Source: Rhodococcus sp. W8901 (lineage in GTDB: Bacteria; Actinomycetota; Actinomycetes; Mycobacteriales; Mycobacteriaceae). From it: 64,000 nucleotides of DNA. The stretch spans positions 2,976,001 to 3,040,000 of the forward strand of contig NZ_CP054690.1 in NCBI RefSeq assembly GCF_013348805.1, in the 5' to 3' direction. The notes below the pieces were generated by a model. The model was given only the letters and a program-made list of their open reading frames with translations, had not been told where the DNA came from and searched no databases. A program made the translations under genes and the position numbers. Shown piece after piece: positions 52,966 to 62,116 of the stretch (position 1 is its first letter; the number at the start of each line of letters is the position of its first letter).

Positions 52966-53589
52966 TCACGGTCCGGGTGGCTGCACGATCCGCACGGACC
53001 GGGGCATCGCCCCGACGGTGAACCCGCATCGGCGCGCGGCGGCGGCGAACGGCTCCGGGGCGTCGTCGGCGGGCCAGTCGTCGCGCGCACCCGCCGGGCC
53101 GAACAGCGCGGCGGCGTTCGCGGACGATCCGGTGGTGAAGCGGCTCTGGTAGCGGACGCCGTCGAACTGCGCCGCGAGCGCGGTCGCCCACTGCCGGGGC
53201 ACGTCGTAGGGCGTGACGGTGCACAGCTCCCGGGTGACGCCGAAATCCGCGGCGGTCTCCGCGCATGTGTCGGCCAACTGCCGCCGGGTGGGGATCCGCA
53301 GCTCCGACAGCGAACGCTCCGTTGCGAACTCGTCGGTGATCACGCCGAGCGACGCCAGCACCTCCCCCGCCGTCTCGCGGATCGCGGTGCGCTCGTCGAA
53401 GGCGACGTAGCAGGTGCCGTTCGGGTCGTCGAGGTCGAATCGGCCGCGGCCGGAGGACGCGAACCACCACGCGCCGTTGGCCGTGCGATGCCCGCGCAGC
53501 AGCCGTCGGCGGGTGGTCAGCGACCACCCGGGAAATCCGTCGAGCGACCTCGCGCCGGGCGGACCGAGCGCGACGACCTCACGGGTCAT
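52966..53589 (-). CDS. RES-family NAD+-degrading toxin
   Basis: A 207-residue RES-domain protein. The family's Arg-Glu-Ser type residues appear in WSLTTRRRLLRGHRTANGAWWFASSGRGRFDL, GTCYVAFDERTAIRE (acidic site), and RYQSRFTTGSSANAAALFGP (Ser site). RES toxins phosphorolyse or hydrolyse NAD+ and halt growth. It starts at ATG 53589, overlapping the stop of the antitoxin gene (ATGA), so synthesis is coupled to its antitoxin. It is the second gene of the pair. Confidence 0.85.
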   Translation of the reverse strand: MTREVVALGPPGARSLDGFPGWSLTTRRRLLRGHRTANGAWWFASSGRGRFDLDDPNGTCYVAFDERTAIRETAGEVLASLGVITDEFATERSLSELRIPTRRQLADTCAETAADFGVTRELCTVTPYDVPRQWATALAAQFDGVRYQSRFTTGSSANAAALFGPAGARDDWPADDAPEPFAAAARRCGFTVGAMPRSVRIVQPPGP

Positions 53590-54110
53590 GCAGCCCACCG
53601 TTGGGCGTCGGCGCGCGCGGCGACGCGGACGGGTTCGACGGGGCCGTCGGAGACGAGCCAGTCCGCGGCGGAGCGGCCGTCCAGCGCGTCCTGCGGCGTG
53701 CACAGCCACAACGCGCATGTCCACGAGTCCGCCGCCCCGCGCAGGATCCGCCACACCTCGACGACCGCCGGATGCACGGCGCCGCCGGCGGTGAACTGCC
53801 ACACCGGGTACACCCACTGGCCGTCGTCGAGCCGACAGGCGATCAGCGCGTTGGTGGCGACCTTCTTGCTCACGGCCTGACGGCTCACCCGCCACCAGCG
53901 GGTGAGACCCGAGGTGTCGTAGAACGGCCCGATGATCTGGTCGTACACGTGGCTGGTGGGCAGGGCCGCCGACATTGCGTCGGCGATCGCCTCGACGTCG
54001 GCGAACGTCTCGGCCGGGACCCCCGCCTCGGCCGCGGCCGCGAAGGTGCTGTGCACCCGCCGGGTGAGCAACTCGATCAGTTCGCGTTCCTGCTCGACCA
54101 ACGACGTCAC
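53586..54110 (-). CDS. Xre/MbcA-type antitoxin partner of the RES toxin
   Basis: A 174-residue protein directly before the RES gene and overlapping it. The middle contains an HTH-like segment (SHVYDQIIGPFYDTSGLTRWW, VSRQAVSKKVATNALIACRL), and the end (PQDALDGRSAADWLVSDGPV, VRVAARADAQRWAA) matches the MbcA/ParS-Xre antitoxin C-terminus (DUF2384), which plugs the toxin's NAD+ pocket. GTG 54110 is the chosen start; the frame extends to 54269 but is Arg/Trp rich there. Antitoxin-first order with an overlap is typical of Xre-RES systems. Confidence 0.8.
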   Translation of the reverse strand: MTSLVEQERELIELLTRRVHSTFAAAAEAGVPAETFADVEAIADAMSAALPTSHVYDQIIGPFYDTSGLTRWWRVSRQAVSKKVATNALIACRLDDGQWVYPVWQFTAGGAVHPAVVEVWRILRGAADSWTCALWLCTPQDALDGRSAADWLVSDGPVEPVRVAARADAQRWAA

Positions 54111-54308
54111 TGCCCAGTCCTCTCGCCCGTCAACCTTGTCAACCACACCCTGCCACCCGACCGTCAACCACGTCAACCAATCGGCGCGGCCGCGACGAGG
54201 CCCCTGCCACCTTCCACGTGCGTCGATTCGGTGTCGTTTCGTTGCGGTTCCCGGTTCCCCGGTCCGCAATGATTGGGAGGAGCTGACCCCACATCAGGAG
54301 GCGCTCGC

Positions 54309-55097
54309 GTGGCTACCGCGACACATCCGGTTCGCATCGGACTGCACATCCAGCTCCAGCACGCCGACTACGACGCCATCCGCCGAACCGTGCGTGAGGC
54401 CGAAGACCTCGGCGTCGACATCGTGTTCGACTACGACCACTTCTACCCCCCGTCCGGCGACCTGACCGGAAAGACGTTCGAATGCTGGACGACCCTCGCC
54501 GGGTGGGCCGAGACCACCGACCGGATCGAGATCGGCCCGCTCGTCACGTGCAACGCCTACCGCAATCCCGACCTCCTCGCCGACATGGCCCGCACGGTCG
54601 ACCACATCAGCGACGGACGGCTCATCCTCGGCATCGGATCCGGATGGGCGCAGAAGGATTTCGACGAGTACGGCTACGCATTCGGCACGGCCGGCAGCCG
54701 CCTCGACGATCTGGCCGCCGCGCTGCTACGCATCGAACACCGCCTCGCGGTGCTCAACCCGCCCCCGGTTCGGAAGATCCCTCTGCTCATCGGCGGCGGC
54801 GGCGAGAAGAAGACGCTCCCGATGGTGGCCCGCCACGCCGACATCTGGCACGGGATCGGCGATCTGGACACCCTCGGCCGCAAGAACACCCTGCTCGACG
54901 AGTACTGCGCGGCCGCCGGCCTCGATCCTCACGAGATCGAACGCAGCGCACCCGTGTCACCACAGCTCGGTACCACACCACCACAGCTGCTCGCCCTGGG
55001 TTTCACCCTCTTCACGTGGACGATCGGCGGCCCGCACTACGACCTGAGCCCACTGCGACCGTGGCTCGACTGGCGCGACCGGCACAACCGCGCGTGA
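54309..55097 (+). CDS. LLM-class F420-dependent oxidoreductase
   Basis: A 262-residue luciferase-like monooxygenase-fold enzyme. Seen: VRIGLHIQLQHADYDAIRRTVREAEDLGVD, FDYDHFYPPSGDLTGKTFECW, RIEIGPLVTCNAYRNPDLLADMARTVDHISDGRLILGIGSGW and IPLLIGGGGEKKTLPMVARHADIWH in order. This is the F420-dependent LLM family (TIGR03856/03617-like branch). Substrate is unknown. gGTG at 54309 has aggagg 6 bases upstream. It lies downstream of and divergent from the RES operon. Confidence 0.85.
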   Translation: MATATHPVRIGLHIQLQHADYDAIRRTVREAEDLGVDIVFDYDHFYPPSGDLTGKTFECWTTLAGWAETTDRIEIGPLVTCNAYRNPDLLADMARTVDHISDGRLILGIGSGWAQKDFDEYGYAFGTAGSRLDDLAAALLRIEHRLAVLNPPPVRKIPLLIGGGGEKKTLPMVARHADIWHGIGDLDTLGRKNTLLDEYCAAAGLDPHEIERSAPVSPQLGTTPPQLLALGFTLFTWTIGGPHYDLSPLRPWLDWRDRHNRA

Positions 55098-55133
55098 TCA
55101 CGCCCGACTGTCGGGCTCCGTAATCTACGGCGC

Positions 55134-56642
55134 ATGGAGCAGCGCCAGGAGACAGGTGGACCCGACGGCAGGCAGCGGGTTTCGAGAACCGCCGCGGAGC
55201 GGCCCGAGAACAGTTCCGTCCTGTTGGTTCCCTCGCTGGTGTTCATCGCCCTGGTCGTCGCCGCGGTCGGCAGCCTCGGGGCACCGCTGATCACCAGCGT
55301 CGCCACCACGTTGCATGTCTCGCTCGCCAGCGCTCAGTGGACGCTGACCATCACCTTGTTGACGGGCGCCATCGCCACGCCCGTCCTGGGCCGCTTGGGG
55401 GCCGGCCCGCATCGCAGGGGCACCATCCTCGTCACGCTGGGGGTGGTGGTGGCGGGAAGCGTGCTCACCGCCCTTCCCCTGCCGTTCGCCTGGCTGCTCG
55501 TCGGCCGGGCCGCACAAGGTGTCGGGTTGGGGCTGACCGCGCTGATGATGGGTGTGGCCCGCGACCATCTTCCCGAAGATCGCGCGGTCTCGACGATCGC
55601 GCTGGTGTCGGTGGCGTCCACCATCGGAATCGGCGTCGGCTACCCCCTGGCCGGACTGCTCACCGAGCTCGGCGGCCTGCGCGCCGCCTACGGGCTCGGC
55701 GTGGTCGTCACCGCAGTTGCGTTCGTCGCGGCCCTGCGCAGCATGCCCGTGCCGCCCGAAGGGCGCTCGGCCCGGGTGGACGTACCCGGCGCGCTGCTCC
55801 TGGCCGCCGGACTGCTCCTCGTTCTTCTCCTCGCCAGCGAGACGAGCCTGTGGAACCGGCATCTCGGCCTGGCCGTGGCCCTGGCGGTCGTCGCGGTGCT
55901 CCTGCTCGGCGTCTGGACGGCCTACGAACGCCACGCGAAGGCACCCCTTGTCGATGTCCGGCTGATACGACACCCGGCCGTGGCCGGAGCCAATGCCGCC
56001 ATGTTCGTCGGCGGCATCGGCATGTACCTGCTGGTGTCCCTCATCACGCGCTACGCCCAGACGCCGCACGGCGCCGGCTACGGGTTCGGGCTCTCCACCT
56101 TCGTCGCCGGTCTCGTCCTCGTTCCGTTCTCCCTGATGGGCTTCGTCGCCGGCAAACTCACTCCTCACCTGCGGGACCGAATCGGCGGACCCGCACTCCT
56201 GGCTGCTACCGCCATCGTCGTGCTCGGCGCCTTCGCCCTGTTTGCCGGCGCCCGCTCGAATCTCACCGAAGTGTTGGTGTCGATGGCGATCCTGGGCTTC
56301 GGTGTCGGGAGCTTCTCCGCCGCGATGCCCGCAGTCATTCTGGCCGTCACCCCGAACAGTGAGACGTCGAGCGCGATGAGCTTCAACCAGGTCGTGCGCA
56401 GTGTCGGGTTCTCCATCGGAAGCGCTGTCGGCGGCCTGATGCTCGCCACCGGCACCCCTGCCGGGGAACTCTTCCCGACCGACGACGCCTACACGAGCGC
56501 AGCGTGCATCGGCATGGCGGCAATGGCAGTCACCGCGATCACGTGCATCACCCTCGCCCGCCGGCCCGGGCCCCGAGACGACACCGGCACGACCCCGGGA
56601 GCGAGGCGTCCGGAGGACCATGCCGGATCCGATCATCGCTGA
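55134..56642 (+). CDS. MFS exporter
   Basis: A 502-residue MFS protein with 14 predicted helices between residues ~30 and 480. Motif A-like GRLGAGPHRRGTILVTLGVV (about residues 85-105), motif C-like VASTIGIGVGYPLAGLL (about 165-180), and a matching second half. It differs in sequence from the MFS exporter at 33.4 kb. A TAATCT at about 55118 lies 9 bp before ATG 55134, which would give a nearly leaderless mRNA. The C-terminal ~25 residues are charged and probably disordered. Confidence 0.85.
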   Translation: MEQRQETGGPDGRQRVSRTAAERPENSSVLLVPSLVFIALVVAAVGSLGAPLITSVATTLHVSLASAQWTLTITLLTGAIATPVLGRLGAGPHRRGTILVTLGVVVAGSVLTALPLPFAWLLVGRAAQGVGLGLTALMMGVARDHLPEDRAVSTIALVSVASTIGIGVGYPLAGLLTELGGLRAAYGLGVVVTAVAFVAALRSMPVPPEGRSARVDVPGALLLAAGLLLVLLLASETSLWNRHLGLAVALAVVAVLLLGVWTAYERHAKAPLVDVRLIRHPAVAGANAAMFVGGIGMYLLVSLITRYAQTPHGAGYGFGLSTFVAGLVLVPFSLMGFVAGKLTPHLRDRIGGPALLAATAIVVLGAFALFAGARSNLTEVLVSMAILGFGVGSFSAAMPAVILAVTPNSETSSAMSFNQVVRSVGFSIGSAVGGLMLATGTPAGELFPTDDAYTSAACIGMAAMAVTAITCITLARRPGPRDDTGTTPGARRPEDHAGSDHR

Positions 56643-56706
56643 GCGAACTCCTCGACGTAACGCCGCATCCTGCGAACGTGGGAGATCGCTCGCTAAGCTT
56701 TGTCGC

Positions 56707-57027
56707 ATGGCACGGATCCGGTCTGTATTCACGCGCCGGCTGAACCTTGTTCAGCTCACGTGGATGGCCGTGCTGGCGTTGGTGGTTGCCGCAACGGCGA
56801 TCGACGGGCCGGCTGCGGTCGTCGGCGCCACGGTTGCGGTCCTTCTTCTGCTCGCCGTGGCCGGGCAGAGTGTGCTGCCCCGACTGCACTCGCTGACCGA
56901 ATCGGCCTCCGGCCCACCCAGGGAAGAGCAGCGGCTGCGTGGCGCGTTCCGCAGGCAGAGCGCCCCCGACACCCCCGGCCGCCCCTGTCGGCCTCGAGCA
57001 CCCGGACAGGTCCTCGCCGCCGCATAG
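56707..57027 (+). CDS. DUF6412 protein upstream of yidC paralogue
   Basis: A 106-residue protein. Two membrane segments (LVQLTWMAVLALVVAATAID and AVVGATVAVLLLLAVAGQSV; residues ~14-58) precede LRGAFRRQSAPDTPGRPCRPRAPG. The RRGAFxRxxxPDxxGRPRPRAPG pattern is the DUF6412 signature. The gene is habitually placed before a YidC/Oxa1 paralogue, as here (137 bp). Function unknown; a partner of that insertase is likely. Confidence 0.8.
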   Translation: MARIRSVFTRRLNLVQLTWMAVLALVVAATAIDGPAAVVGATVAVLLLLAVAGQSVLPRLHSLTESASGPPREEQRLRGAFRRQSAPDTPGRPCRPRAPGQVLAAA

Positions 57028-57164
57028 CACCGCTGATGCTGTGCGGCCGCCTCGGTCGACCGTCCCTTTTCCACGCCGTCACGAGTCCGCACAGGACACC
57101 GGCGTGAACTCCCACCCGCACGATGCCGTGTAACGCCGCGTCGTGCAGCAAAGAGGTGCTCACC

Positions 57165-58100
57165 ATGCTCGACTTCATCTACTACCCCGTGTCCGCGATC
57201 CTGTGGTTCTGGCACAAGGCGTTCGGCTCGATCCTGGGCCCGGACAACGGATTCGCCTGGGCGCTGGCGGTGGTGTTCCTGGTCTTCACCCTGCGCGTTC
57301 TGCTGCTCAAACCCGCGATCAACCAGATCCGCACGACCCGCCAGATGCAGGAACTGCAACCGCAGATCAAGGCCCTGCAGCAGAAGTACGCCGGCGACCG
57401 GCAACGCCAGGCGACCGAGATGCAGAAACTGCAGAAGGAGCACGGGTTCAACCCGCTGATGGGGTGCCTGCCGGTGTTGGTGCAGGCACCGGTGTTCCTC
57501 GGTCTGTACCACGTGCTGCGCTCGTTCAACCGCACCGGAACCGGGCTGGGCCAACTCGGAATGACTCCCGAGGCCAACGCCAGTACCCCGAACTACATCT
57601 TCAGCGCCACCGATGTCCAGTCGTTCCTGAGCGCCCGTCTGTTCGGTGCACCGATCTCCGCGGCGATCGCCAGTCCGCAGAGCACCCTGGCGTCATTCGC
57701 TCCGTACGGCGGAGTCCCCACCGTGGCCACGATCGCCGCCGTGGCCGTCCCGCTGATGGTGCTCGCCGGCCTTGCCACCCACTTCAACGCCCGGGCATCG
57801 GTGCGGAGGCAGCGTCCGGACACGGCGGCCAACCCGCAGTCGGCGATCATGAACAAGCTGATGCTGTGGGGCTTCCCACTCGGCGTCCTCGTCGGCGGAC
57901 CGTTCCTGATGATCGCGATCCTGCTGTACTGGGTGAGCAACAACGTCTGGACCTACGGCCAGCAGCACCTCGTCTTCGCCCGTATCGACCGGGAGGAATC
58001 GGCGAAACAGTTGGAGACTGCCGAACGACGGCCGGCCGCCGGGCCCCGACCAGGCGCCCGACCGAATCCTGCCCGGCAGAAGCGGGGTCGGCGAAAGTAA
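57165..58100 (+). CDS. yidC: YidC/Oxa1-family membrane insertase
   Basis: A 311-residue insertase that helps proteins enter the cell membrane. Seen: [20 protein letters not shown] (first segment), [31 protein letters not shown] (the hydrophilic-groove Arg and basic loop), [26 protein letters not shown] (conserved segment), [31 protein letters not shown] (last two segments) and a basic tail. This layout suits the Gram-positive 5-helix form. ATG 57165 has aaagagg upstream. Since rpmH and jag are absent here, it is probably a second YidC, not the housekeeping one. Confidence 0.85.
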   Translation: MLDFIYYPVSAILWFWHKAFGSILGPDNGFAWALAVVFLVFTLRVLLLKPAINQIRTTRQMQELQPQIKALQQKYAGDRQRQATEMQKLQKEHGFNPLMGCLPVLVQAPVFLGLYHVLRSFNRTGTGLGQLGMTPEANASTPNYIFSATDVQSFLSARLFGAPISAAIASPQSTLASFAPYGGVPTVATIAAVAVPLMVLAGLATHFNARASVRRQRPDTAANPQSAIMNKLMLWGFPLGVLVGGPFLMIAILLYWVSNNVWTYGQQHLVFARIDREESAKQLETAERRPAAGPRPGARPNPARQKRGRRK

Positions 58101-58117
58101 CAGCCGAAGCACCGGGT

Positions 58118-60676
58118 TCACCGCCGGATCAGGGTCCGGACCAGGCGCACCCCCTGCCCGAACGACACCTCGGGCAGGTAGGCGCGGCCTACCGCGTTGC
58201 CGATGCTCGGCAACGCGACGGGGTCCGGGAAACACATGTGCATCGGGTCGTACCGCGGCTGGAACTTCGACTTGAAGGCAAGCAACGACCGGAACCCGTA
58301 CACCGGCTCGAGGGTCTGGCCCAGCACCTCGAGCACCGAGTCCAGTGCCTCGGACAGGCCCGGCCGGACGTCGTCCGCGGGCGCGGCCGTGACGGTGTCG
58401 TCGCCCTGCTGCACCGTGGCCAGCGGCGCCCCGGACAGGCTGACGAACTCCGCGCCCTCCTGTTCGAGCGTGATCGCGGCCGACGCGATGAGGAACTCCA
58501 TCGCCGGCCGGAAGCCCTGGTGCAGACCGTCGGCGCGCCGGCGCATGAAGTCCAGCGTCCAGCCCACCACCACGCCGTCGCGGTACACCGGCAGCCACGA
58601 CGTCACCCCGTGCACGGTGCGCTGCTCGTCGACGGCGATCAGGCAACGCACCTCGGGGTCGTCCATCTCCTGCAGCCCGCCGAGCGTGAACCCCATCTCG
58701 GGCATCCCCTTGTCGGCCACCCACTCCTCGGAGATGGCCGTGATCTGGTCGGTGATCGACAGCGGTGCGGTCGAGAAGCTGATCCACTCGGCGGTGATCC
58801 CCGACTTCGCGGCGCGGTTGAGCGCGGTGCGCACGTCCTGGAACTTCTTGCCGGTGAACGCGATCGAGCCCAGATCCAGCACCGTCTCCTCGGCGACCTG
58901 CACACCCACCCAGCCCAGGTCCTCGGCCGCGGCCCGGACGTCCCCGGTCACCGAATAGAAGCACGGTGTCCAGCCGTTGGACGCGGCGAACTCGGCGAAC
59001 CCGACCACGTCGTCCCGCACCCGGTCGCGCCGGCCGACCGGCCCTCCGGTGGTGAGCGCGACACCGCCGATGACGCGGTACGCCACGTAGCTGTCGCCGG
59101 CGGCGCCGAACCAGTACGAGTTGCCGTGCCAGGTCGTCATCCACGACAGCGCGCTGCCCGACCCGGAGGTGAGGATCGCCCGGGCCCGCTCCGCCGCGCC
59201 GCTTTCGGCCCCGTACGCGGGTCGCAGGAATGTGCCCGCCACCAGGAGGCAGGCCACCACCCAGAACACGACGCCGGTCCACTCGTAGAGCAAGGTCGAC
59301 GCCCAGTCGACCGGCAGCAGCCGCGGATCGAGCATCTGCAGGTACACCGGCGGGACCAGACGTTCGGGGAAGTCGGCGATCAGTGTCGTCATGGTCGGCC
59401 GGCGGTCGAAGCCGCCCCGCGCCCACATCCCGCCCAGGACATAGAGGACACCGAGCCCGACCACCAGCGCCCCCAGCTCGGCGGACATCCGGAGATACGT
59501 CTTCGGGGGCGCCTTGACATCGAACAGTTTCCGCGTCGCGAGCAGCAGGATCACCAGCGCCAGCGGGGTCAGGAACGGGATGAGTGTGCGGTAGACATTG
59601 GGCGATTCCAGGCCGTAGAAGAGCGTCTCCTCGTCGGCCACGTCGATGTAGCGGACGACGAAGTTCAACAGCGACAGCGCCAACAGCACCACCTGCGCGA
59701 CGGTGGCCGCGATCCACGCGAACCGCCGGCCGCGCCGCAGCCCGTCGCACAGCACCAGCAGGAACACCGACGGCATCAGGCTGAGCAGCGTCGGGCCGAT
59801 GCCGGACAGCCGCAGGTCCAGCTCGCCGCGCCGACAGTCGGGATCGGTCTGTGACGCCTCGCAGATCTCGCGCACCTCGGCAGCCGTCCAGGGCACGCCC
59901 CGGAACAGGTCGCGCAGCACCGCGAGCGGCCCGACGGCGTGCGGCGACAGCGCCGCGAGCATGGTGCCGATGGAGGTGGCCGCGACCACGATCGCGACCA
60001 GCACCCGCCCCTCGCGCCGGGTCCCCGAGATCCGGGGCCCGCGCGCGGACCGGCCCACGATCCACGGCCCAAGACACAGGCCCACCACGACGGCACCCAA
60101 CCGGATCACGTCCTGCAACTGTCCGGCGAACAGCACCAGCGTGATCGTCAGCGCCAACAGTCCGACGCGGATGCGTCGGCGCCACAGCGTGTCCATCGAC
60201 GCGCTGGCGACCATCACGACGCCGACGATCCAGGTGGTGGGGCCGACCGCGGTCCCGATGTGCAGACGGAAACCCCAGTCGGAGTCGAGCATCTTGACGA
60301 CAGTCGCCACGGCCAGGCCGAGGACCGCCCCCGCCACCTGGGTGACCGCGGCCGACACCGCGAACCGTCCCGACCCCATCCGTCGTTCGATCGGGGCCGC
60401 GACAAGGAACACGAGAACGGTCGCACCGAGATAGCCGGCAAGTCCGGACGCCCACAGACCGGCGGTCAACGGAGTCCACAGCCGCCAGTGCTCGATCGGC
60501 CCGATCCCGACCGCCAGGTGCCGATCGACGAGCTGGGTGGGGCCGTGCACGAGCGAAGCGGTCGCGAAGCCCAGCACCCAGATCACCGCGAGCAGCGTGA
60601 CGCTGACCGGGGCGCCGGTGACACCGTGCCGGAGCAGGTCTACGACCCGCCGCCCGTACCGCCGCAGCGTGTTCAC
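58118..60676 (-). CDS. bifunctional membrane protein with DUF2156 (phosphatidylglycerol lysyltransferase-like) domain
   Basis: An 852-residue protein. The N-terminal ~500 residues hold 12-14 membrane segments; a rhomboid-like first part (VTGAPVSVTLLAVIWVLGFATASLVHGPTQ, RLHIGTAVGPTTWIVG) precedes an MprF-type flippase-like region. From about residue 520 (WMTTWHGNSYWFGAAGDSYVAYRVIGGVALTTGGPVG) comes the DUF2156 GNAT-like catalytic domain, ending near HMCFPDPVALPSIGNAVGRAYL. Such domains transfer amino acids from tRNA to phosphatidylglycerol, altering surface charge. It overlaps the esterase stop by 4 bases (GTGA). Confidence 0.8.
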   Translation of the reverse strand: MNTLRRYGRRVVDLLRHGVTGAPVSVTLLAVIWVLGFATASLVHGPTQLVDRHLAVGIGPIEHWRLWTPLTAGLWASGLAGYLGATVLVFLVAAPIERRMGSGRFAVSAAVTQVAGAVLGLAVATVVKMLDSDWGFRLHIGTAVGPTTWIVGVVMVASASMDTLWRRRIRVGLLALTITLVLFAGQLQDVIRLGAVVVGLCLGPWIVGRSARGPRISGTRREGRVLVAIVVAATSIGTMLAALSPHAVGPLAVLRDLFRGVPWTAAEVREICEASQTDPDCRRGELDLRLSGIGPTLLSLMPSVFLLVLCDGLRRGRRFAWIAATVAQVVLLALSLLNFVVRYIDVADEETLFYGLESPNVYRTLIPFLTPLALVILLLATRKLFDVKAPPKTYLRMSAELGALVVGLGVLYVLGGMWARGGFDRRPTMTTLIADFPERLVPPVYLQMLDPRLLPVDWASTLLYEWTGVVFWVVACLLVAGTFLRPAYGAESGAAERARAILTSGSGSALSWMTTWHGNSYWFGAAGDSYVAYRVIGGVALTTGGPVGRRDRVRDDVVGFAEFAASNGWTPCFYSVTGDVRAAAEDLGWVGVQVAEETVLDLGSIAFTGKKFQDVRTALNRAAKSGITAEWISFSTAPLSITDQITAISEEWVADKGMPEMGFTLGGLQEMDDPEVRCLIAVDEQRTVHGVTSWLPVYRDGVVVGWTLDFMRRRADGLHQGFRPAMEFLIASAAITLEQEGAEFVSLSGAPLATVQQGDDTVTAAPADDVRPGLSEALDSVLEVLGQTLEPVYGFRSLLAFKSKFQPRYDPMHMCFPDPVALPSIGNAVGRAYLPEVSFGQGVRLVRTLIRR

Positions 60677-61980
60677 GAGATCAGCCCCATCCTCTTCGCC
60701 AGCCAGTCGAGTTCCTCCCGTAGACCCGTGGACCAGACCGAGAAGCTGTGGGCGCCCGGTACTTCCACGTACTGCACGTCCATGCCCGCGTTCTTCGCCG
60801 CCTCGAACACCTTCTTCGCGCCGCCGCGGTACGCGTCGTCGCGGTCGCCCATGACGATGATCCCCGCCGTGTCCGGGTAGCGACGCGTCTTCATCAGATC
60901 CATCGGATTGGCCGCCACGAAGGCGGCCTCGTCGCCGCCGAACGCCTCGTCGACGGTGCGCTGCCGGTCCCCGAGCGTCGGTTCCTCCTGCCCCGACAAG
61001 TCGAGGAACGTGGGATACACCTGTGGGTAGTTCGTCGCCAACTGCAGCGCGCACGTCCCGCCGTAGGACAGACCGGCCACCGCCCAGGAGCGGGGATCCG
61101 GGTCGACCTGTAGATGCGACTTCGTCCACGCGGGCACGTCGACCGCCAGATAGGTGGCGACGTTCCCGAGCTTGGAATTCATGCACAACGGGTTGGCGAG
61201 CTGCGACCCGGTGCCGTCCGGCACGACCACGACCGGCGCGAGCCCGTGATGGGCGCGCGCGAACGCGTCCATCGTGGCGGCCAGCTTGCCGCCGTTCAGC
61301 CAGTCCTCGGGCGATCCCGGCTGCCCGGCGAGCAGGACCAGCACCGGCAGCAGCGGCCGAGGACTGACGAAATACGACGGCGGGAGATAGACCACCGCGT
61401 CGCGCGCCGCGAATCCCGACGTCTCCCCCGGGATCGGCGCCGACGCGTACCGTCCGCTGTCGGGCATGCCGCCGGGGACCTGCGGCGCCCACGCATCCTC
61501 GAGTGGGCGACCGGTGACGACCGGTCCCGTCGGCGGGGGCACCTCGGCGAAGTCGATCCGGTCGGGGTCGGGCAGACCGAGCGCCGTACCCACCGTCGGA
61601 TAGGCGTAGAACACCTGATTGATCTGCACCGCCGCGACTAGCACCACCGTAGCGGCCGCCAGGACCGAGACGGGGATCATCCACCGGCGCCCGGCCACGA
61701 TCCGCGGGACCAGCAGCAGCACCGCCCACAACCCGACCCCGATCCACAGATAGACCGGCTTCTCGACCGGATCGGGGAACGGCCGCCAGACGTGCTCGAC
61801 GATCACGTACAGGGCCGCGGTCATCGCGGCCGCCCCGACGATCGACAGCGGCAGCGCCCACCGCAGGAACCACCGGCGGCGATCGGCGCACAGCCAGCCC
61901 GCCCCGAGGATGCCGAGCACCACGACGATCACCGGGAGCGGCCCGGACACCAGGGACACACGATCGAGCCAGCCGAACAT
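60673..61980 (-). CDS. membrane-anchored alpha/beta-hydrolase esterase
   Basis: A 435-residue protein. About four membrane segments cover residues 8-135 (LVSGPLPVIVVVLGILGAGW and so on); the rest is an esterase domain (esterase D/Pfam PF00756-like). The nucleophile elbow is AVAGLSYGGTCALQLATNYP (about residue 311), with acid in VMGDRDDAYRGG and His in VPGAHSFSVW. It resembles mycolyl-transferase-type folds but has a membrane anchor instead of a signal peptide. ATG 61980 has ggagg 4 bases upstream. Its stop overlaps the start of the DUF2156 gene. Confidence 0.8.
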   Translation of the reverse strand: MFGWLDRVSLVSGPLPVIVVVLGILGAGWLCADRRRWFLRWALPLSIVGAAAMTAALYVIVEHVWRPFPDPVEKPVYLWIGVGLWAVLLLVPRIVAGRRWMIPVSVLAAATVVLVAAVQINQVFYAYPTVGTALGLPDPDRIDFAEVPPPTGPVVTGRPLEDAWAPQVPGGMPDSGRYASAPIPGETSGFAARDAVVYLPPSYFVSPRPLLPVLVLLAGQPGSPEDWLNGGKLAATMDAFARAHHGLAPVVVVPDGTGSQLANPLCMNSKLGNVATYLAVDVPAWTKSHLQVDPDPRSWAVAGLSYGGTCALQLATNYPQVYPTFLDLSGQEEPTLGDRQRTVDEAFGGDEAAFVAANPMDLMKTRRYPDTAGIIVMGDRDDAYRGGAKKVFEAAKNAGMDVQYVEVPGAHSFSVWSTGLREELDWLAKRMGLIS

Positions 61981-62064
61981 CGGACCTCCGCCCCTGACGT
62001 TTCCCCCACCGGTATACCGCGCCGCGGGGGCGGTGCGACCCATACCACACCGACGCGCCGAAAC

Positions 62065-62083
62065 TTACTACTGGCAGTAGTAA
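62065..62083. promoter_or_regulatory. BlaI-type operator
   Basis: A perfect palindrome: ttactactg, one base, cagtagtaa (62065-62073 and 62075-62083). It matches the TACTAC...GTAGTA form bound by BlaI/MecI repressors. It lies 33 bp before the blaI-like start, and about 85 bp from the divergent esterase start, so it could control both. Confidence 0.85.
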
Positions 62084-62116
62084 GCATTCGGAGCGGGCGG
62101 TCCGTAGAATCGCAGC

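Noticed and set aside
57143-59854. A 903-codon plus-strand reading frame
   Set aside because: It is a shadow: it overlaps yidC in another frame and lies antisense to the DUF2156 gene, and its composition is Arg/His/Gln rich with no family motif.
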